Part shown: positions 25,899 through 33,671 of the stretch, in pieces
How the letters are laid out: each line of letters opens with the position of its first letter
Numbering within the stretch: the stretch's first letter is position 1
Assembly: GCA_964440525.1 (NCBI GenBank)
Contig: CAYTTC010000011.1
Location: forward strand, 1-60,818
From: DASWJZ01 sp964440525
GTDB lineage: Bacteria; Pseudomonadota; Alphaproteobacteria; Rhizobiales; Afifellaceae
Length of the DNA stretch: 60,818 nucleotides
Reading direction: 5' to 3'
Notes under the pieces: model-generated
What the model was told of the DNA's origin: nothing
Databases searched by the model: none
What the model saw: the letters and a program-made list of their open reading frames with translations, nothing else
Program-made: the position numbers and the translations under genes

Positions 25899-26809
25899 GC
25901 GTCCCAGAATCCCTTTTCGACCTTAACGTGGGCTCAGGTACCTATCTATTCCTTCGCAATGACGACTCCAAGATTGCCGCCGACTATCGATGTCGAGTCG
26001 ACGAGTGGTGGCGGCGTTACGCGCCAATCCTCGACAAGAATTTCCCCCAGAAGTTCCGAAATGGTCCTGTGCAACCCTATTGGGAGTTGACGGTCGCCAA
26101 CCTTCTGGAAAATGAGACCGACCTACAGCTGCGATGGGACCGTAGATCGTCGAAGACTGCGCCTACGCCGGACTTCGTGACCTCTTATGGAGAGATGGAG
26201 GTTTGGGTCGAGGCGACTACGCCTCGTCGTGGCGCGGAGGCCAGCCAGAACGCTGTGGCGCCACTCGCCTTTGGTGAAGGTAGCCATGTTGGTGGGCAGG
26301 AATGGCACAGCTTGCGCTTGCGGATCTTGAATAGCTTTTCTGCAAAGGTGCGGAAATTAAAGGCGCTCAACCCTAGCGGCACAAGCATAATTGCCATCGG
26401 CGCCGGGGAGATTTCCAGTGTGCAATGGCACAACAATCTTCTCGATTGGCAGTCACTCGCGGCTGTTTTCTATCCTTTTAGACCGTCGTTCACTGTTCGC
26501 TTGGATGGAAGCCAAGTGCCGCCAACGATGGAAGTCGATTTAGAGAAGGCTGGGACGGACAAAAGGGTGGCGAAGGGTTTTGCCCTTCGGAGCTTGGATC
26601 ACGGGCATATTGCGGGCGTCTTGTTTTCCACCCACACCATCGCCTCTCTAGTGTGGCCGATGGAACCCGTTGTCTATTGGGTTGAGAATCCTTTTAGCGC
26701 CGCTTCAAAACATTTGAGGGCAGCATTTGCCGGGGTCGACAGGATCATTGTGCACTCCGAGCGGAAGATAGTCGAGCATTTACCGCCTGCGATTGGAGAC
26801 TCGAGCTGA
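25895..26809 (+). CDS. Uncharacterised protein, PD-(D/E)XK nuclease-like
   Basis: A 304-residue protein with no family I can name. The order YWELTVANLLE (about 53-63), PTPDFVTSYG (about 87-96) and MEVWVEATTPRRG (about 98-110) follows the E...D...ExT core of PD-(D/E)XK-like folds, with threonine where lysine is usual. A lysine-rich helix (FSAKVRKLKAL) follows. The likely start is the TTG at 25895, whose last two bases overlap the polA TGA, implying coupling; a TTG at 25880 is also in frame. Codon use is visibly more AT-rich than in polA, suggesting acquisition. Function is inference only. Confidence 0.65.
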   Translation: MSVPESLFDLNVGSGTYLFLRNDDSKIAADYRCRVDEWWRRYAPILDKNFPQKFRNGPVQPYWELTVANLLENETDLQLRWDRRSSKTAPTPDFVTSYGEMEVWVEATTPRRGAEASQNAVAPLAFGEGSHVGGQEWHSLRLRILNSFSAKVRKLKALNPSGTSIIAIGAGEISSVQWHNNLLDWQSLAAVFYPFRPSFTVRLDGSQVPPTMEVDLEKAGTDKRVAKGFALRSLDHGHIAGVLFSTHTIASLVWPMEPVVYWVENPFSAASKHLRAAFAGVDRIIVHSERKIVEHLPPAIGDSS

Positions 26810-26832
26810 GACTGAAGTAGCCGGTTTGCAGA

Positions 26833-27120
26833 TCACGCCGCCCGCGCCGGCTTCACCCGTTCGATGATCTCGGCGCCGCGTTCCCGCTCGATCACTGCGA
26901 TGTCGTGCTGGCTTTGCAGGTCGAGCCAGAACTGAGCGCTGTTTCCAAAATACCGGCCAAGTCGCACCGCCGTGTCGGCTGTTACCGAGCGTCTGCCGTT
27001 CAGGATGTCCGTGATGCGGCCGGACGGCACGCCGAGGTCGAGAGCCAGACGGTTGGCGCTCAAACGTCGAAGGGTAAGTTCCCGTCTCAGCAAGCGACCA
27101 GGGTGAACGACGGGAGTCAC
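26833..27120 (-). CDS. higA: HigA-type antitoxin (XRE family)
   Basis: A 95-residue helix-turn-helix antitoxin: HPGRLLRRELTLRRLSANRL, then ALDLGVPSGRITDILNGRRS as the HTH, and the family end motif LGRYFGNSAQFWLDLQSQHD. The start is the GTG at 27120. Its toxin partner directly upstream on the same strand is reduced to a C-terminal fragment, so HigA remains as an orphan repressor. Confidence 0.9.
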   Translation of the reverse strand: MTPVVHPGRLLRRELTLRRLSANRLALDLGVPSGRITDILNGRRSVTADTAVRLGRYFGNSAQFWLDLQSQHDIAVIERERGAEIIERVKPARAA

Positions 27121-27124
27121 TTAG

Positions 27125-27235
27125 TTAGCCTCTATGGTAGTCGACAATCTCGATGTTGAAGGCGTCAGCCTTTCGGAACTCGGAGCATATCCGCCAGCGA
27201 TTCAATGTCCGCCTCTCCGCCCGAACGCCTCGCGA
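27125..27235 (-). pseudogene. HigB toxin, C-terminal remnant
   Basis: An open stretch of 36 codons on the minus strand encodes TLNRWRICSEFRKADAFN followed by IEIVDYHRG and TAA. This matches the end of HigB toxins (usual pattern IRINDQWRICFRW...VEIVDYH). An in-frame stop at 27236-27238 and the absence of HigB-like sequence further upstream show that about the first 55-60 residues are missing. A REP-like repeat begins 30 bp further out (27266). The spacing to higA, 4 bp, is that of a normal higBA operon. Confidence 0.82.
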
Positions 27236-27265
27236 CTATTGGCTTCGATGCCGACGATTACGCTT

Positions 27266-27377
27266 TGTAGCCCGGAAGGAGCGCAGCGCAATCCGGGGGG
27301 CCCACGCGCTGGACTTTCCCTTTGATCACAGCTGCCGACCGAAATCCCGGATTTCGCTTCGCTCCTTCCGGGCTACA
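27266..27377. repeat. REP-like inverted repeat, family D
   Basis: TGTAGCCCGGAAGGAGCGCAG + CGCAATCCGGG at 27266-27297 is matched in inverted orientation by CCCGGATTTCGCTTCGCTCC + TTCCGGGCTACA, ending at 27377. The two arms can fold into a long imperfect stem around a 40-bp loop. This is the widespread proteobacterial GTAGCCCGGAT-type REP. It lies between the broken higB and the sulfite-oxidase-family gene. The reading frame upstream of 27439 passes through it and should be ignored. Confidence 0.82.
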
Positions 27378-27438
27378 CGCCGATGCGCCGGTGCAAGACT
27401 TCGTAGAACGGATTGCTCGGGAGGCGGCAATCGCTAGA

Positions 27439-28554
27439 ATGATGTTTCGCCGAGCCGCTGGAGCTGAGGGCGCTGTGCCTCAATCCGTAGTGTCGAGCCT
27501 TATCTTGCGCACGGAGCGCCCGCTCAATGCGGAGCCGCCGCTTTCGCTTTTGGCCGAGAGCTGGATCACGCCGCAGGAGCTCTTCTTCATCCGCACGCAC
27601 GGCGATGTGCCGGATCTCGATCCGGCGACACACCGGCTCATCGTCTCAGGCAAGATCGGGACTTCGCTCAATCTTACGGTGGACGATCTTAGCCAAAAAT
27701 TTCCGATCGAGAGGACGGCGGCGACGCTTCTTTGTGCCGGCAACCGGCGCGACGAATTGAACGCGGTCGAAACCGTCGCCGGCACGACGTGGCATCAAGG
27801 CGCGGTCGGCAACGCGGAATGGACCGGCGTGCGCCTCGCCGACGTGCTGAAACGCGCCGGCGCGGCAAGCGGCGATCTCCACGTTGTCTTTTCGTCGGCC
27901 GACGCGGTCACGGTTCGCGGGATGAAGACGAGCTTTGGCGCTTCGATTCCACTCGCCAAGGCGCTTTCGCCCGAGGTCTTGGTCGCCTTCGCGATGAATG
28001 GCGAGCCGCTTTCGCCGGAGCACGGCTTTCCGCTCCGCCTCGTCGTCCCCGGCTATATCGGCGCACGCAGCGTGAAGTGGCTGACCGGGATCCATGTTCA
28101 AGATCAGCCGTCCGACAACTACTTTCAGCAGAACGACTACAAGCTTCTCCCCGCCGGGTTTGATGCTGACGAGACCGGGCGCGGCGTCGGCGTCATGCTG
28201 GGCGAGCTGCCGGTCAATTCCGCCGTGCTGACGCCGCTCGACGGCGCGGAGCTCAGAAGCGGCACGATTCCTGTCCGCGGTTATGCTGTCGCCGGCAGCG
28301 GCCGCACTGTCGGACGCGTCGACGTTTCTCCGGACGGCGGCGCCACCTGGCAGAAGGCCGAACTCGACGGACACGGCGCCTGGACGTGGACGCTCTGGAA
28401 AGCCGACATCATGCTTCGCCCGGGATCGACGGAGCTCGTCGTGCGGGCCTGGGATTCCGCGGCGCAAACGCAGCCGGAGCGGCTGGAGACGGTGTGGAAC
28501 GCCAAAGGCTACATGAACAACGCCTTGCACCGGATTGGCGTGACGGTGCGCTAG
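27439..28554 (+). CDS. Sulfite oxidase-family molybdopterin oxidoreductase
   Basis: A 371-residue molybdenum-cofactor enzyme. The molybdopterin domain contains the molybdenum-ligand cysteine C99 in LLCAGNRRDEL and the conserved HGFPLRLVVPGYIGARSVKWL. A C-terminal Mo-co dimerisation domain of immunoglobulin type (VDVSPDGGATW, ELVVRAWDSA) follows. No heme domain and no Tat or Sec signal is visible, so the protein appears cytoplasmic, or exported in a way not evident from the sequence. Start at one of two consecutive ATGs (27439, 27442). Likely sulfite dehydrogenase-like; substrate not proven. Ends 3 bp from the convergent Lrp gene. Confidence 0.88.
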   Translation: MMFRRAAGAEGAVPQSVVSSLILRTERPLNAEPPLSLLAESWITPQELFFIRTHGDVPDLDPATHRLIVSGKIGTSLNLTVDDLSQKFPIERTAATLLCAGNRRDELNAVETVAGTTWHQGAVGNAEWTGVRLADVLKRAGAASGDLHVVFSSADAVTVRGMKTSFGASIPLAKALSPEVLVAFAMNGEPLSPEHGFPLRLVVPGYIGARSVKWLTGIHVQDQPSDNYFQQNDYKLLPAGFDADETGRGVGVMLGELPVNSAVLTPLDGAELRSGTIPVRGYAVAGSGRTVGRVDVSPDGGATWQKAELDGHGAWTWTLWKADIMLRPGSTELVVRAWDSAAQTQPERLETVWNAKGYMNNALHRIGVTVR

Positions 28555-28557
28555 GCG

Positions 28558-29022
28558 TCACGCGTATTTCGGAAGCCGCTGCGGCACCGGGGACGACTGG
28601 ATGATCGAGGTGTTGGTCCGGGCGTGCGGGATCAGCCGGTCGATGACCACCTCCAGATCCTCGATCTTCTCGACAAAAACTTTTGCGATGAAGCAGTCGT
28701 CTCCGGTGATGCGGTGGCATTCGACGATCTCGGGGATCGTCTTCACGATCTCGGCGACGCGCGCGAGCTCGCCCATGGCGGGTTGGATGCGGATGTAGGC
28801 GCCGATCGAAAGCCCGAGCTTTTCCGGCTCAAGCCTCACCGTGAAGCCGAGCACGCCGAGATCCTCCAGCCGCTTCAGCCGATCGCCCACGCTTTGCGGC
28901 GAGATCGAAAGGGCGCGAGAAAGCTCCGCGAGCGAGGCGCGCGCGTCTGCTTCAAGAAGCGCGATCAGACGGATATCTCGCTTATCCAGCGCCGCGCCTC
29001 CGTTTCGGCTGAGATTTCTCAT
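28558..29022 (-). CDS. Lrp/AsnC family transcriptional regulator
   Basis: A 154-residue regulator with an N-terminal winged helix (LDKRDIRLIALLEADARASL, then ELSRALSISPQSVGDRLKRLE) and a C-terminal RAM ligand-binding domain (IVECHRITGDDCFIAKVFVE). It is transcribed divergently from the EamA exporter gene, across 85 bp. Lrp regulators beside amino-acid exporters commonly control them in response to the amino acid, so that is the likely role here (inference). Confidence 0.92.
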   Translation of the reverse strand: MRNLSRNGGAALDKRDIRLIALLEADARASLAELSRALSISPQSVGDRLKRLEDLGVLGFTVRLEPEKLGLSIGAYIRIQPAMGELARVAEIVKTIPEIVECHRITGDDCFIAKVFVEKIEDLEVVIDRLIPHARTNTSIIQSSPVPQRLPKYA

Positions 29023-29107
29023 GATCGCGCCCGATTCATATGTCAGTTGGACCGTATCTCGCCGAAATGACGTCGTCCATGCCTGATGTGGCTGCGATCA
29101 TCCGAGC

Positions 29108-29977
29108 ATGCAGACAACCCTCATCAGCCGCCCGAAAATCCACGTCGACAGCGTGCCGCCGCACGTCTTCTTCGTCGTAAGCGCCATTTTTCACTATCTG
29201 GGTCCGTCCTTCGCCGTGCTGCTTTTCGCGCATGTCGCGCCGCTCGGCGTCGCGTGGATGCGGATCGCCTCGGCCGCACTCATCTTCGCGCTCTGGCGGC
29301 GGCCGTGGCGCATAGTCCGCGTCGCCGAGCGCAGCACGCTCCTCTTGATCGCCGGGCTCGGCGCCACGCTCGCCGCCATGAATGTCTCGTTCTACCTGGC
29401 GATCGACCGGCTTCCGCTCGCGACCGTCGCGTCAATCGAATTCGTCGCAACGATCGGGGTGGCGCTGGCGGGCGTCCGCAGTTTTAGGAATCTCGTCGCG
29501 CTCGTCGTCTCGCTCGTCGGTGTCTATGCGCTGATCGGATTTGCCGGCACGGGCGATGTGGTGGGGCTCGCTCTCGCCGTGATCAATGCGGCGCTCTTTG
29601 CGCTATACATCGTGCTCGGCCACGCGCTCGCCCGCGAGCCGCACGGCAGCTCTGTCGACCGGCTCGGCGCGGCGATGCTTGTCGCGTTGATCCTTATCGC
29701 GCCGCTCGGCCTGCGCGAGGCGTCGGTGGCTTTCTTCAGCCCGGCGCTGCTTTTTGCCGGAATCGGCGTCGGCATTACTTCCTCGGTCATTCCTTATGTC
29801 TGCGACCAGCTGGCCATGGCGCGGCTGCCGCGCGCGACCTTCGCGCTCATGCTGGCGCTCCTGCCGGCGACCGCCGCGATCGTCGGCGCGGTGGTGCTCG
29901 GGCAGGTCCCCTCGCCCGTCGAGCTCCTCGGCATCGCGCTCGTCGCGATCGGGATCGCGCTTCACAAGCCAAGCTAG
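29108..29977 (+). CDS. EamA/RhtA-like metabolite exporter
   Basis: A 289-residue drug/metabolite transporter with about ten TM helices in two EamA repeats (FHYLGPSFAVLLFAHVAPLG ... VSFYLAIDRLPLATVASIEF and SSVIPYVCDQLAMARLPRAT). The pattern is closest to the RhtA/YdcZ-like threonine/homoserine exporter group. With the divergent Lrp gene it suggests an inducible amino-acid efflux unit. The stop overlaps the end of the convergent CysZ-like gene by 4 bp. Confidence 0.88.
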   Translation: MQTTLISRPKIHVDSVPPHVFFVVSAIFHYLGPSFAVLLFAHVAPLGVAWMRIASAALIFALWRRPWRIVRVAERSTLLLIAGLGATLAAMNVSFYLAIDRLPLATVASIEFVATIGVALAGVRSFRNLVALVVSLVGVYALIGFAGTGDVVGLALAVINAALFALYIVLGHALAREPHGSSVDRLGAAMLVALILIAPLGLREASVAFFSPALLFAGIGVGITSSVIPYVCDQLAMARLPRATFALMLALLPATAAIVGAVVLGQVPSPVELLGIALVAIGIALHKPS

Positions 29978-30663
29978 CGCGCGAGAAAACCGCCTGCGCG
30001 AGTCTCGTCTGCAGCAATCTTCTTGTGGAAATGCACCATGAAGGCAGTGGCGAAGAGCGGCGCGAGAAGATTGACGATCGGAATCGCCAAAAACGCCGTG
30101 ACGATAAGCCCGGCCGCGAAGATCGCGCCGGAGTGACGGGCACGCAGGCGCCGGGCCGTTTCCTCGTCGTTATGGCGGAGCGCCGCGAGCTCGAAAAATT
30201 CGCGGCCGAGGAGATAGGCGTTGGCGACGAGGAAGACGAGGACACCGAAGCCGAGGAAGAGCACAAGCGGCAAGGCGAGCGCGTTGACGAGGAGCACGAC
30301 GCCGAGAAATTTTATCGAGGTGGCAAGGGAGCGTGCGACCGGCAGCGAACGGCCGACCGGATCGGCCGGATAGTGCGTGCGCTCCACCGCCTCGGCGATT
30401 TCGTCGACGAAAAGGCCGGCGAAGAGGGCCGCGACCGGTGCGACTAGGAAGCCGAGGCCGACGACGAGGCCGATGCCCGTCAGCACATCGAAGACGGTGT
30501 CGAGCCAAGGCCACGGGGTCGCGACGAAATGTGCGAAGAGCCATTCGAGCGCGAGCCAGAGCGCGACCAGCAAGCCTATCGTCAGCGCTAGCGACTTCAG
30601 GAGCACGCCGCGGAACGGCGGCGACAGGATGTCGCGAATGGCGAGAGTGGCGGCGTGAATCAT
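29974..30663 (-). CDS. EI24/CysZ-like membrane protein
   Basis: A 229-residue membrane protein with several hydrophobic segments (LLKSLALTIGLLVALWLALE, DVLTGIGLVVGLGFLVAPVA, LGVVLLVNALALPLVLFLGF and a C-terminal pair). The segment NAYLLGREFFELAALRH is characteristic of the EI24/CysZ family, whose E. coli member takes up sulfate. The start is the ATG at 30663; the open frame beyond it runs into a repeat. Whether it moves sulfate here is inference, though a sulfite-oxidase-family gene lies 2 kb away. Confidence 0.85.
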   Translation of the reverse strand: MIHAATLAIRDILSPPFRGVLLKSLALTIGLLVALWLALEWLFAHFVATPWPWLDTVFDVLTGIGLVVGLGFLVAPVAALFAGLFVDEIAEAVERTHYPADPVGRSLPVARSLATSIKFLGVVLLVNALALPLVLFLGFGVLVFLVANAYLLGREFFELAALRHNDEETARRLRARHSGAIFAAGLIVTAFLAIPIVNLLAPLFATAFMVHFHKKIAADETRAGGFLAR

Positions 30664-30724
30664 GGCGTGCTCTTGGCACAGAGTTGGCGACCGGTGGACC
30701 CCGTGTTCCTCCGTCGCTTCCCTT

Positions 30725-30872
30725 TTGTCATCCCGGTTCGGCCGACAGGCCGAGACCGGGACCCATGAACGCCGCCTAGTAACGATTCTCGCCGGCGTTG
30801 AAACAGCATCTTCTCTACTCCAGTGTTCATGGGTCCCGGTCTTGCCGCTTCGCGGCAAACCGGGATGACAAA
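30725..30872. repeat. Palindromic intergenic repeat, family B copy 2
   Basis: The most complete copy. TTGTCATCCCGGTT...GAGACCGGGACCCATGAAC on the left, a unique centre of about 55 bp, and the complementary GTTCATGGGTCCCGGTCTTG ... ACCGGGATGACAA on the right, each arm containing its own short hairpin (CGGCC/GGCCG; GCCGC/GCGGC). It occupies most of the 316-bp gene-free stretch 30664-30979; the rest of that stretch shows no other feature apart from the presumed promoters. Confidence 0.85.
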
Positions 30873-30979
30873 CTGAGAGGTGGTCGTCTTAGCTCACGCC
30901 TTCCAGCTGTATCCACCTGGATTTGCCAAGCCGGCGCCGATTCGCTAGGGCCACGCGTCCAATCGAAGAGCGAGGTTGC

Positions 30980-31981
30980 ATGGCGGAGGCGAAGTTCGAC
31001 GTGCTGACGATCGGGAATGCGATCGTCGACGTGCTGGCGCAAACGGAAGAGGACTTTCTCGTTCGCGAGGGCCTAGTGAAAGGCTCGATGCGACTGATCG
31101 ACGGGAAGGAGGCCGATCGGCTCTACAGCCATATGGGGCCGTCGCAGCTCGTTTCGGGCGGCTGCGCCGGGAACACCGCCGCCGGAGTGGCCTCTTTCGG
31201 CGGGCGCGCCGCCTTCATCGGAAAAGTGGCCGATGACGAGCTCGGAAAATTCTTCCGCCATGACATGCATGCGCTCGGCATCCATTTTCCCGCCGCGCCG
31301 TTGACCGACGGCACGCCGACGGCGCGCTCGATGATCCTGATCACGCCGGACAGCGAGCGCACCATGAACACCTATCTCGCCGCCTGCCAGGAACTGACGC
31401 CGGCGGACATCGACAGAGACACGGTGGAAGGCGCCGCGATCACCTATCTGGAAGGCTATCTCTGGGACCCGCCGAAGGCCAAGGAAGCCTTTCGCATTGC
31501 TGCCAAGCTTGCCCATGGCGCAAAGCGCAAGGTCGCCATCACGCTTTCCGATTCCTTCTGCGTCGACCGTTTTCGCGACGAGTTCATCGAGCTGATGCGG
31601 AACGGGGCGCTCGACATCGTCTTCGCCAACCAGCACGAGGTGCTATCGCTCTACCAGACGAGCGATTTCGACACGGCGGTCGCATGCCTCGAGCATGACG
31701 TTCGGCTTGCGGTCATCACGATGAGCGCGGAGGGATCCTTGGTGGTCGCCGAGGGCAAGCGCACACGCATACCGGCGGCTCGCGTGGAACGGATCGTCGA
31801 CCTGACCGGCGCCGGCGACCTCTATGCGGCGGGCTTTCTCTACGGCCTATCGCGCGGTTTCCCGCACGAGGTCTGCGGAAGACTCGGCTCGCTCGCGGCG
31901 GCCGAGGTGATCAGCCACGTCGGCGCGCGGCCTATCGAATCGCTCCGGCAGCTCGCCGGCCAGGCGGGTCTTGCGGCCTGA
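30980..31981 (+). CDS. PfkB-family carbohydrate kinase, adenosine kinase-like
   Basis: A 333-residue ribokinase-fold kinase. N-terminal FDVLTIGNAIVDVLAQTEE, substrate region SGGCAGNTAAGVASFGG, and the PfkB-2 signature DLTGAGDLYAAGFLYGL with the catalytic-base aspartate and anion hole (about 285-301). Alphaproteobacterial homologues are annotated as adenosine kinase, converting adenosine to AMP. The start is the ATG at 30980 (GAGCGAGG upstream). The 3' end overlaps the convergent PhyH gene by 50 bp. Confidence 0.9.
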   Translation: MAEAKFDVLTIGNAIVDVLAQTEEDFLVREGLVKGSMRLIDGKEADRLYSHMGPSQLVSGGCAGNTAAGVASFGGRAAFIGKVADDELGKFFRHDMHALGIHFPAAPLTDGTPTARSMILITPDSERTMNTYLAACQELTPADIDRDTVEGAAITYLEGYLWDPPKAKEAFRIAAKLAHGAKRKVAITLSDSFCVDRFRDEFIELMRNGALDIVFANQHEVLSLYQTSDFDTAVACLEHDVRLAVITMSAEGSLVVAEGKRTRIPAARVERIVDLTGAGDLYAAGFLYGLSRGFPHEVCGRLGSLAAAEVISHVGARPIESLRQLAGQAGLAA

Positions 31982-32987
31982 GCCGCCCGACATCTTTCCA
32001 GGGCTGCGAGACAAGGCCTCTCCGATGCAGAAAATCTCGCGCGTCCCACAGGAACGGGATGCGCCGCTCGGCGAGACCCGGAAGGCTCCAAAGGTCGAGG
32101 CCCGTCCAGGGCAGGAACGGATTGCGCCGCCCATAGGTCCAGATTTCCACCCGCACCGAGGGGCGGACCGAAAGCCCGCGGGCGTGAAAGCCGACCGTAT
32201 CGGCGACCACGAGCGTGTTGGCGGGTACGGCAAAAGCCCTGGGCGGGGCAAATCCCATCGACGCGATCTCGGCCGGGGTGGCGCGGAGCGAGCCGCGCGA
32301 GGCTAGCCTGTCGCCGCTCGCGGCGGCACCGATGCTCTGCTCATACTCCCATTGAAGGCGCTTCGGGGTCAGCCGGTGCGAGCCCGGCACATAGACGAAG
32401 GGACCCTCGTCCTCGGCCACGTCGGTCATGAAATAGAAGGCTTTCACCGTCGGGTGAAACGTGTCGATGTGGAGATCGGTCTGCGGGTCCGGCTTGGCAT
32501 CGCGGATGTGACTTAGAATCGTCTGCACATAGGTGAGCGGCTCCTGATCGAAGGAGCCGACATAGCGGTTGAGACCGCGCCAGTCCGGGTTGGCGAGAAG
32601 GCCCTTGATCTCCGGCACGGCGGCGATGAATTCCGGGTCGACGGCGATGCGGCGGGTAACGGTGTCGCCCTGCGTCATCTCGCGCGCCGGCGCGTGAAAA
32701 GCGAAGACCGCGTCGCGCAGGCGGTCGAAGGCTTCGCGGGGAAGAAACTCCTCCCGCATGACGAATCCGTCGCGGTCGAAGGCGGCGCGGTCTTGCGCTG
32801 AGATCTTGTGCGCCAGGCGTGCGCGGCGACGCCAGGCCATGGCATGCGCAAGCTTTGCGCGCCGGGCGTGGAGGCCACGGCGATTGAGCTCGGCCGAGCC
32901 GAGCACGGGATTGTCGCGGAAGGATTTCGCGCCGGTCGCGAGAGCCGCCACCCAAAGAGGCGTCATCAGATAACGCGCAGGATTCAT
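31932..32987 (-). CDS. Phytanoyl-CoA dioxygenase (PhyH) family protein
   Basis: A 351-residue Fe(II)/2-oxoglutarate-dependent oxygenase. The iron-binding HxD is in TDLHIDTFHPT (about 186-196), the distal histidine is in DTVGFHARG, and a conserved arginine follows in SVRVEIW. The GPFVYVPGSHRLTPKR segment between them is typical of PhyH. The start at 32987 has a GAGAGGAC Shine-Dalgarno. The substrate is unknown. Confidence 0.85.
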   Translation of the reverse strand: MNPARYLMTPLWVAALATGAKSFRDNPVLGSAELNRRGLHARRAKLAHAMAWRRRARLAHKISAQDRAAFDRDGFVMREEFLPREAFDRLRDAVFAFHAPAREMTQGDTVTRRIAVDPEFIAAVPEIKGLLANPDWRGLNRYVGSFDQEPLTYVQTILSHIRDAKPDPQTDLHIDTFHPTVKAFYFMTDVAEDEGPFVYVPGSHRLTPKRLQWEYEQSIGAAASGDRLASRGSLRATPAEIASMGFAPPRAFAVPANTLVVADTVGFHARGLSVRPSVRVEIWTYGRRNPFLPWTGLDLWSLPGLAERRIPFLWDARDFLHRRGLVSQPWKDVGRLRPQDPPGRRAAGAIR

Positions 32988-33039
32988 GTCCTCTCTCTTG
33001 ATCGTTTCGCCGCTGCCGGTCGCCACGGAGCGCAAAGCA

Positions 33040-33363
33040 TCAATCCCCATTCCCGGATTCTCTGAACACAGCAGCGAAATCACGCCGCTGGTGCAGAATG
33101 CGAACAACCTCCACCTCGTCCCCTGTCAATCGATAGAACAGGGCATAGGGATGGACAAGGACCGCGCGCAAGCCCGCTCGGATATCGTCGCGGGGACGCC
33201 GCAATAAGGGCCGTTCCGCTGCCTTTGCCCCTGCCGTCGTTAAGTTGCGTAGAAGCTTGTCGGCGACCTCGACCGACGCGATACGCGAGTAATATTGCCA
33301 GATCTCACGGAGGTCCTGCTTTGCGGCAGGCGACCAACGAAGCCGCAGCTTATCGGCCGGCAT
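33040..33363 (-). CDS. ParE/RelE-family toxin
   Basis: A 107-residue type II toxin: LRLRWSPAAKQDLREIWQYY at the start, RPRDDIRAGLRAVLVHPYAL in the middle and VEVVRILHQRRDF at the end, all standard for ParE-type RelE-superfamily toxins. It overlaps the 3' end of the upstream antitoxin gene by 14 bp, the usual arrangement. Full length and undisturbed, so this is the one complete toxin-antitoxin module in the window. Confidence 0.9.
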   Translation of the reverse strand: MPADKLRLRWSPAAKQDLREIWQYYSRIASVEVADKLLRNLTTAGAKAAERPLLRRPRDDIRAGLRAVLVHPYALFYRLTGDEVEVVRILHQRRDFAAVFRESGNGD

Positions 33364-33568
33364 GCTTTCGATGAAGTTCCGCGAGCAACTCCTCGATATC
33401 GAGCTCTCTGCCCAAGCCGGCATCCAGCTCATCGATTCCGATCTGTATTTCCGCGCGGAGCGCCGCGAGAGCCTCGATCCGATCCAGAATCTCGCGGCCG
33501 ATCATCTCCTGCGCCGCTTCGGGCAGTTCCGAGGCTTTGGCTATGGCCAACTCCAATGTGCTTGTCAT
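33350..33568 (-). CDS. Type II antitoxin, ParD-like
   Basis: A 72-residue acidic protein directly upstream of the ParE-type toxin. The C-terminal half (LRAEIQIGIDELDAGLGREL, then DIEELLAELHRKHAGR) has the pattern by which ParD-type antitoxins bind the toxin. The N-terminal helices (ELPEAAQEMIGREILDRIEA) may supply dimerisation or DNA binding; a clear ribbon-helix-helix is not obvious. Expected to repress its own operon. Confidence 0.82.
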   Translation of the reverse strand: MTSTLELAIAKASELPEAAQEMIGREILDRIEALAALRAEIQIGIDELDAGLGRELDIEELLAELHRKHAGR

Positions 33569-33671
33569 GGAACCACCTTATCAAAATCCGCCGGGCGGCG
33601 CTACCAACGCAACCGTATGCTTGGCATGCTCCAAGGTTGAGCTGCCCCTCCCCTAGCCCCTCCCGTTGGCG

